Below are positions 58,480-64,000 of a DNA stretch of 64,000 nucleotides, one piece after another. How positions within the stretch are numbered: the first letter of the stretch is position 1; each line of letters begins with the position of its first letter. Below the pieces are notes generated by a model. The model searched no databases. It was given only the letters and a program-made list of their open reading frames with translations, and was not told the origin of the DNA. The stretch spans positions 124,001 to 188,000 of the forward strand of contig NZ_FOUZ01000004.1 in assembly GCF_900115015.1 (NCBI RefSeq). The letters are read 5' to 3'. Position numbers and translations under genes: made by a program. Source of the DNA: Algoriella xinjiangensis. Its GTDB lineage: Bacteria; Bacteroidota; Bacteroidia; Flavobacteriales; Weeksellaceae.

Positions 58480-58677
58480 AATACTTTTTCAAGTCTTACA
58501 AAAATAAGCATTGTTGATGGGCTAAAAAAGAATTAGCATCACCGAATAGCATTAAATATTAATTTTAAATAAGCTTTATATTCAACATTTTACATTCTAA
58601 TTATTATTAGTTTTTTTATTAAAATAATTACTTATTCAATATTTATTTTGATTAAATTTAGATAAATTAACACGATT

Positions 58678-60120
58678 TTGAGAAAAATATTGCATTTAAT
58701 GTTTTTTTGTTCTCTTTTTGGATTTGGACAAAACACTTTATCATTTAGTAATGATCAATACAGCGGAATTAATTCTGCTCCACTCTCTCCTACTACGCCA
58801 TATTTTAACCCAAACAAATGGGATGTTTCCATTTGTTCTGCAGACATTTTATTTCAAAATGATTATGCCTATATCTCAGATCAAAGTATTTTAGGTTTAT
58901 TGAAAGGTGAAATTAAAACAGCTAATCCAAAAAAAGGAATTACAGGTGAAACGCAAGCCAATGTGCTGGATTTTTATACACGCAATTTTGTGAAATATAA
59001 TTTAGAAAGTGATGTAATTGGACCATCGTTTTCGTTTAGACAAAAAATAAAAGAGCAAACTTTTCGTCTTGGCTTTTTTACACGTTTGCGCACTCAAGGT
59101 TCTGCAAAAGACGTGGATAATTATATGCGTTTTAATAATCAAAAATTGATTGAACCAGCCGAATATTCGTTTCAACCACTTAAAACTAATTTTATGAATT
59201 GGAATGAATTTGGCTTAAATGTTTCTACAAATTTATATACAACCAATACGCAAGAATTGATTGTTGGTGCTTCTATAAAATATGCTTTAGCCTTAGATGC
59301 GGCTTATGTACACAGTAAAAATCCTATAAAATTAGAAGCAGATACAATTGGCGCATCAACCATGTTGCAACCAAAAACAAATATATACGCGTCTAATTAT
59401 GATATTGAAGCAAGTTACACGACAAATTATGATTTTGACCGAGAAAAATATGTGTACAAAAATAGAGGAAATGGTGTTGGTATAGATTTGGGAATTGCAT
59501 TGGTAAATCGTCGTATAAATGATGAATTGTACGATTCTAAAATCGCGCTAAATATATTGGATATTGGTTATGTAAATCTAAAAGGAGAAAATCATTTATA
59601 CAAAAACAATACGCGTGTACAAATTGGAAATAATCCACGATTTGACACGATTGATTTTAAAAGTATACAGCAATATGCACGACTTTTGAGTAACGAAGTT
59701 TATGGAGATTCGTTGGCTTCTTACAAAGGAAATAAATTTACAATTGGCTTACCAACTAGTCTTAATTTTAATCTCAGTAAAAAAGTTCGTCCAAATCATT
59801 ACATCAATTTTAATTGGATACAACGTATTCCAGTTTTCGAAAATAGTTTGAAACGTACCAATGTTTTACAAACTTCATATTCTATTCAGAAAGATGGTTT
59901 TGGAATTGGAACTTCTTTATCTCTTTACGAATACGAGAAAATAGGATTTGGTGGATACATTCGTATCGGGCCTTTAATTTTGGGAAGCGAAAATGCTTTG
60001 CCATTTGTTTTTAAACAAAATAAATTAAATTCTGGAAACTTTTATATTGGACTAAAATTGTATCCTTTTTGGGATAATGAAGCAAAACGAAGATCGCGCG
60101 AACCATGCGATTGCGAATAA
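58678..60120 (+). CDS. DUF5723-type outer-membrane beta-barrel protein
   Basis: The 480-residue protein starts at TTG 58678 with a signal sequence MRKILHLMFF...FGFGQ; the first ATG, seven codons later, would lose the basic N-terminus. The mature part is strand-rich with many aromatic residues at the ends of strands, consistent with the DUF5723 outer-membrane barrels of Bacteroidota. The C-terminus SREPCDCE carries a Cys pair. No transport substrate is known. The 198-base gap before it contains no further feature that I can identify. Confidence 0.72.
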   Translation: MRKILHLMFFCSLFGFGQNTLSFSNDQYSGINSAPLSPTTPYFNPNKWDVSICSADILFQNDYAYISDQSILGLLKGEIKTANPKKGITGETQANVLDFYTRNFVKYNLESDVIGPSFSFRQKIKEQTFRLGFFTRLRTQGSAKDVDNYMRFNNQKLIEPAEYSFQPLKTNFMNWNEFGLNVSTNLYTTNTQELIVGASIKYALALDAAYVHSKNPIKLEADTIGASTMLQPKTNIYASNYDIEASYTTNYDFDREKYVYKNRGNGVGIDLGIALVNRRINDELYDSKIALNILDIGYVNLKGENHLYKNNTRVQIGNNPRFDTIDFKSIQQYARLLSNEVYGDSLASYKGNKFTIGLPTSLNFNLSKKVRPNHYINFNWIQRIPVFENSLKRTNVLQTSYSIQKDGFGIGTSLSLYEYEKIGFGGYIRIGPLILGSENALPFVFKQNKLNSGNFYIGLKLYPFWDNEAKRRSREPCDCE

Positions 60121-60123
60121 AAA

Positions 60124-60151
60124 AAACCTTTTACGAAAACGTAAAAGGTTT
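60124..60151. terminator. Terminator between DUF5723 and ferredoxin reductase
   Basis: AAACCTTTTACG and CGTAAAAGGTTT are perfect 12-base arms around AAAA, serving both convergent genes. Confidence 0.8.
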
Positions 60152-60178
60152 ATTAATATTTTTTAAAAAGTAATCTAT

Positions 60179-61231
60179 TTAATCAATTGCTTTCACAACT
60201 GCTTTTTCGGCTTCTTTTCGTGTTCCATCAAAACCATCAACACCAGAAACTGTCGTGTATTTTAAAACAAACTTTTTACCTGGATTTAAACGATTGTAAA
60301 CCGATTGACACATTAATGTTGCTTCATGAAATCCACATAAAATTAATTTTAATTTACCTGGATACGTATTTACATCACCAATCGCATAAATACCTTCGAT
60401 ATTTGTTTGATAATCTAATCCATTATTTACTTTAATTGCGTTTTTTTCAATCTCTAATCCCCAATTTGCAATAGGTCCTAATTTTGGAGAAAGACCAAAT
60501 AAAGGAATAAAATAATCGGTTTCAATTTCGAATGATTCGCCTTCTTTCTCAATCATCAAACCTTCTACTTTATCTTCTCCTTTAATACCAACAATTTCTG
60601 CAGGCGTTATTAGATTTATTTTTCCTGATTTTTTTAATTCAATTACTTTATCAACAGAATCTAAAGCTCCACGAAATTCATTTCTTCTATGTATTAAAGT
60701 TACATCTGCAGCAACTTCTGCTAAGAAAATTGACCAATCTAAAGCAGAATCTCCTCCACCAGCAATTACAATTTTTTTATCACGAAACATTTCTGGGTCA
60801 CGAACAAAATATTCAACACCTTTTTCTTCAAAATACGCGATATTATCAATAACTGGTTTACGAGGCTCAAAAGAACCTAATCCACCTGCAATTGCAACCG
60901 CTTTTCCTTGTATTTGTGTTCCACGATTTGTTGTCACTATAAAAGAACCGTCTTCTTGCTTATCTATTGTTGTAGCTTGTTCGCTTAATGTAAAACCTGG
61001 TTCAAATTGTTTTATTTGTTCCATCAAATTATCAATCAATTCGCCTGCGCCAACAGAAGGATAACCCGGAATATCAAAAATTGGTTTCTTTGGATAAAGC
61101 TCTGTTAACTGACCGCCTGGCTGTGGTAAAGCGTCTATAATATGACATCTTAATTTTAATAAACCGGCTTCGAAAACAGCAAAAAGACCCGTTGGTCCTG
61201 CTCCAATTATAATTATATCTGTTTGAATCAT
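60179..61231 (-). CDS. Ferredoxin--NADP reductase, thioredoxin-reductase-like type
   Basis: The 350-residue flavoprotein has an FAD motif IIGAGPTGLFAVFEAG at the N-terminus, an NADPH motif IAGGGDSALDWSIFLA near 157 and the second FAD motif GIYAIGDVNTYPGKLKL near 285. There is no CxxC pair, so it is not a thioredoxin reductase but the YumC-type ferredoxin reductase. Redox partnership with the nearby 2Fe-2S ferredoxin is likely, not proved. Confidence 0.88.
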   Translation of the reverse strand: MIQTDIIIIGAGPTGLFAVFEAGLLKLRCHIIDALPQPGGQLTELYPKKPIFDIPGYPSVGAGELIDNLMEQIKQFEPGFTLSEQATTIDKQEDGSFIVTTNRGTQIQGKAVAIAGGLGSFEPRKPVIDNIAYFEEKGVEYFVRDPEMFRDKKIVIAGGGDSALDWSIFLAEVAADVTLIHRRNEFRGALDSVDKVIELKKSGKINLITPAEIVGIKGEDKVEGLMIEKEGESFEIETDYFIPLFGLSPKLGPIANWGLEIEKNAIKVNNGLDYQTNIEGIYAIGDVNTYPGKLKLILCGFHEATLMCQSVYNRLNPGKKFVLKYTTVSGVDGFDGTRKEAEKAVVKAID

Positions 61232-61267
61232 TTTTAAATTTTATTTAGAATGTGACTAAATTGATTG

Positions 61268-61275
61268 CAAATTTA
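61268..61275 (-). promoter_or_regulatory. -7 element TAAATTTG for the ferredoxin reductase
   Basis: It matches TAnnTTTG, 36 bases before the reductase start. Confidence 0.45.
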
Positions 61276-61336
61276 CAGATTTAGAATAGATTAATTGCTG
61301 ATTATCATCAGAAGAATGATAATATTTACTGATAAT

Positions 61337-61370
61337 AAAAAAGGCAAATTCAATAATATGAATTTGCCTT
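61337..61370 (-). terminator. Hairpin terminator after tRNA-Met
   Basis: GGCAAATTCA and TGAATTTGCC are perfect arms; the minus strand ends in six T. Confidence 0.8.
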
Positions 61371-61377
61371 AATTTTG

Positions 61378-61451
61378 TAGCGAAGAGCAGAATCGAACTG
61401 CCGACCTCAGGGTTATGAATCCTGCGCTCTAACCATCTGAGCTACCTCGCC
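61378..61451 (-). tRNA. tRNA-Met (CAT anticodon)
   Basis: The 74-base gene folds as a standard cloverleaf. The acceptor GGCGAGG pairs with CTTCGCT (two G-T wobbles), the D arm is GCTC...GAGC, the anticodon loop is TTCATAA and the T stem-loop is GGCAG-TTCGATT-CTGCT. A31-C39 in the anticodon stem is a mismatch. The CCA end is not encoded. The loop fits elongator tRNA-Met; a CAT-anticodon tRNA-Ile with lysidine is possible and not excluded by inspection. Confidence 0.9.
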
Positions 61452-61466
61452 TTGTTTTTGGTGGTG

Positions 61467-61499
61467 CAAATATAAGAGGTTATTTTTGATTAAAACAAA
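61467..61499 (-). promoter_or_regulatory. Complete Bacteroidota promoter of the tRNA-Met gene
   Basis: TTTG (61499-61496) and TATATTTG (61474-61467) are separated by 21 bases, matching the TTTG/19-21/TAnnTTTG consensus. The -7 element ends 15 bases before the tRNA. It is the only site in the window where I see both elements. Confidence 0.7.
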
Positions 61500-61582
61500 T
61501 CTTTTTTGAAAAAAATGTAATAAAAACTCGCTCGTATAGGCTAATTAATTGAATTTCATTAAAATTAAATTCGAAAAAAATT

Positions 61583-61742
61583 TTAATCTTTTAGAAATTT
61601 TATTGCTTTCTCTATTAATTCATCTCTATTTTCTGTTATTCTTTTTATTGAGTTTATATATCTGATTAAATAATGGAGTAAAATGTTATTATTAAAAAGT
61701 ACTAATTATAAAATCACAATATTTTTCTAAAGAATTAAACTC
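61583..61742 (-). pseudogene. Decayed C-terminal gene remnant
   Basis: The roughly 300-base stretch between the tRNA and the polyQ gene holds no intact gene. On the minus strand two adjacent frames look coding: EFNSLEKYCDFIISTF ends at a stop at 61692-61694, while the frame ending at 61583 reads NNNILLHYLIRYINS then IKRITENRDELIEKAIKFLKD and a stop. A one-base change at TTTTTT near 61695 would join them as a charged amphipathic helical tail of about 50 residues. There is no start codon. Chance in AT-rich DNA is possible. Confidence 0.4.
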
Positions 61743-61752
61743 TTAATAAGCT

Positions 61753-62574
<822 letters not shown>

Positions 62575-62624
62575 AATTTTAATACAATAATATATAATTT
62601 TTCAAGCCTAAACAATTTATCAAT

Positions 62625-62652
62625 AATCATATATTATACATGATATATGATT
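62625..62652. promoter_or_regulatory. Perfect inverted repeat upstream of the polyQ gene
   Basis: AATCATATAT and ATATATGATT are complementary over 10 bases with an 8-base spacer, ending 51 bases before the gene. It has no following T-run on the minus strand and fits an operator better than a terminator. Confidence 0.4.
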
Positions 62653-62678
62653 TTAAGTACAATTGATATCTACACAAA

Positions 62679-62706
62679 AAATCCCCAAGTAAAACTTGAG
62701 GATTTA
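62679..62706 (-). terminator. Hairpin terminator after the aspartate aminotransferase
   Basis: AAATCCCCAAGT and ACTTGAGGATTT pair with one mismatch; the minus strand ends in T residues. Confidence 0.65.
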
Positions 62707-62727
62707 TCTATTCTGTATATATTTTAA

Positions 62728-63909
62728 TTAAGCTAAAGCTTCTCTTATACGTTTCATTGCTTCTCTTAATTCCTCTACAGATGCTGCATACGAAATACGA
62801 ATACAGTTATCAGAACCAAATGCAGAACCAGAAACAACGGCTACTTGTGCATATTCTAATAAATACAAAGCCAAATCGTCTGCATTATGAATTGTTACAC
62901 CTTTGTATGTTTTTCCGAAAGTAGACGAAACATCTGGAAATAAATAAAATGCTCCTTTTGGTTCGTTTACAATAAATGCAGAAATTTCTCTTGCCCAACC
63001 TAACATCAATTCGCGACGTTCTGCAAATGCGTCAACCATATATTGTACCGAACTTGGATCAGCTTCTAAAGCTGTAATCGCAGCGCGTTGTGCAATAGAA
63101 TTTGCACCAGAAGTAACTTGTCCTTGTAACGTTTCGCAGGCTTTTGCTAACCATGCTGGTGCACCAATAAAACCAATTCTCCAACCTGTCATTGCAAATG
63201 CTTTTGCTAAACCATTAATAGTTACTGTTTGGTTATAAACTTCTGGAAAAGATGCGATCGAAACATTTTTTTCTCCATAAACAATGTGCTCATAAATTTC
63301 ATCCGAAATAATGATAACATTTGGATATTTTGCTAAAACTTGCGCCAAAGCTTTTAACTCTTCGCCTGTATAAACAGATCCTGAAGGATTACAAGGAGAA
63401 GAATAAATAATAGCTCTTGTTTTATCTGTAATCGCAGCTTCTAATTGAGCTGGCGAAATTTTAAAATCATTAGCCAAAGTTCCTTCTACAAAAACTGGTG
63501 TTCCGCCCGATAATTCTACAATATCAGAATAAGAAACCCAATATGGTGTTGGAATTATAACTTCTGTACCTTCGTCTACAATTGCTTGTAAAACGTTATA
63601 AATAGATTGCTTTGCTCCTGTAGAAACAACAATTTGGTCGGCTGTATACTCAATATTATTATCGCGTTTAAATTTCTTAATCACCGCTTCTTTTAAATCT
63701 GCATAACCAGCAATTGGTGGATATCCAGAATAATTTTCGTCGATTGCTTTTTTAGCTGCTTCCTTGATAAAATCAGGTGTATTAAAATCAGGTTCTCCGA
63801 TACTTAAACTGATTACATCAATTCCTTGTACTTTTAATTCTCTTGCTTTTGCAGACATTGCAATTGTTGCAGATGGTTTCAAATTTTGTAAACGCTTTGA
63901 AAGTTGCAT
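62728..63909 (-). CDS. Pyridoxal-phosphate aminotransferase, aspartate aminotransferase type I
   Basis: The 393-residue fold-type I enzyme has the Schiff-base lysine K236 in INGLAKAFAMTGWRIGF, the phosphate-binding arrangement in YSSPCNPSGSVY and ISDEIYEHIVYG, and ends with CIRISYAASVEELREAM, including the substrate-carboxylate arginine. It resembles the subgroup Ib enzymes, which transfer amino groups from aspartate and may also accept prephenate or arogenate. It is a single gene with its own terminator. Confidence 0.9.
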   Translation of the reverse strand: MQLSKRLQNLKPSATIAMSAKARELKVQGIDVISLSIGEPDFNTPDFIKEAAKKAIDENYSGYPPIAGYADLKEAVIKKFKRDNNIEYTADQIVVSTGAKQSIYNVLQAIVDEGTEVIIPTPYWVSYSDIVELSGGTPVFVEGTLANDFKISPAQLEAAITDKTRAIIYSSPCNPSGSVYTGEELKALAQVLAKYPNVIIISDEIYEHIVYGEKNVSIASFPEVYNQTVTINGLAKAFAMTGWRIGFIGAPAWLAKACETLQGQVTSGANSIAQRAAITALEADPSSVQYMVDAFAERRELMLGWAREISAFIVNEPKGAFYLFPDVSSTFGKTYKGVTIHNADDLALYLLEYAQVAVVSGSAFGSDNCIRISYAASVEELREAMKRIREALA

Positions 63910-64000
63910 AATATTTGTGAGTTATTTGTGTGTAATAAATTATTAGTGCGAAGATACTTTTTTCTACGTATTATTTTGTTACTTTTAATCATTAAAAATC

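Overview
The window looks like a chromosomal segment of a low-GC Bacteroidota, class Flavobacteriia. The evidence is the gene content (DUF3822-rsmD, XrtF exosortase with its small partner, LolA-LptF/G-RibBA order, OmpA with thrombospondin type 3 repeats, DUF5723 barrel, DnaX without a zinc module), the recurrent TAnnTTTG -7 promoter element, A-rich rather than Shine-Dalgarno leaders, and the many long AT-rich hairpin terminators. The family Weeksellaceae (Empedobacter-like) is my guess; no rRNA gene is present to test it. Nearly everything is chromosomal housekeeping. I see no insertion sequence, prophage, integrase, CRISPR array or complete defence island.

Layout. 1-5.8 kb: a COG4389-type membrane protein, a secreted LolA-fold protein, an HNH/HTH protein, kdsB, then a small operon (28-residue membrane peptide, DUF3822, rsmD). 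5.9-9.8 kb: a TonB-dependent siderophore receptor, a periplasmic thioredoxin-like protein and an FKBP lipoprotein. 9.8-11.6 kb: dnaX, split into two frames at a run of ten A. 11.6-17.5 kb: ftsK, a LolA-like carrier, an LptF/G permease and ribBA. 17.5-20.8 kb: a lower-GC pair (unknown secreted protein and serine hydrolase), then a DMT transporter with an Lrp/AsnC regulator. 20.8-28.4 kb: rpsA, a UbiB-like kinase, OmpA, smpB and an ABC-F ATPase. 28.4-32.3 kb: a LytS/LytTR two-component pair and a cation:proton antiporter. 32.3-38.1 kb: gyrB, rsmG, a GAF/fRMsr protein, xrtF and its partner, rlmB and small membrane proteins. 38.1-48.7 kb: thyA, M1 aminopeptidase, folA, DUF2752/CD225 pair, nucleoside-type MFS permease, BFN nuclease, etfAB, tatC and kdsD. 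48.8-61.3 kb: recQ, gpmI, HAD phosphatase, map, methyltransferase, arfB, polA, ferredoxin, DUF5723 barrel and ferredoxin-NADP reductase. 61.4-64 kb: tRNA-Met, a decayed reading-frame remnant, an orphan polyglutamine protein with a HEPN-like motif, and an aspartate aminotransferase.

Functional links. kdsB and kdsD both serve Kdo synthesis; the LolA-like protein and LptF/G serve the outer-membrane lipid and lipoprotein pathways; thyA and folA form the thymidylate/folate pair; smpB and arfB are two ribosome-rescue routes; rsmD, rsmG and rlmB modify rRNA; the ferredoxin and ferredoxin reductase may be redox partners.

The least ordinary observations are the dnaX frame break at a ten-A run with a weak hairpin downstream, an ABC-F protein in which one composite ATP site looks intact and the other looks lost, the orphan polyQ/HEPN-like gene with a degenerate remnant beside it, RibBA and RecQ proteins lacking the usual zinc cysteines, an unannotated 28-residue membrane peptide directly behind a promoter, and an exosortase without any visible substrate. 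None of these is proved here to be a new system.
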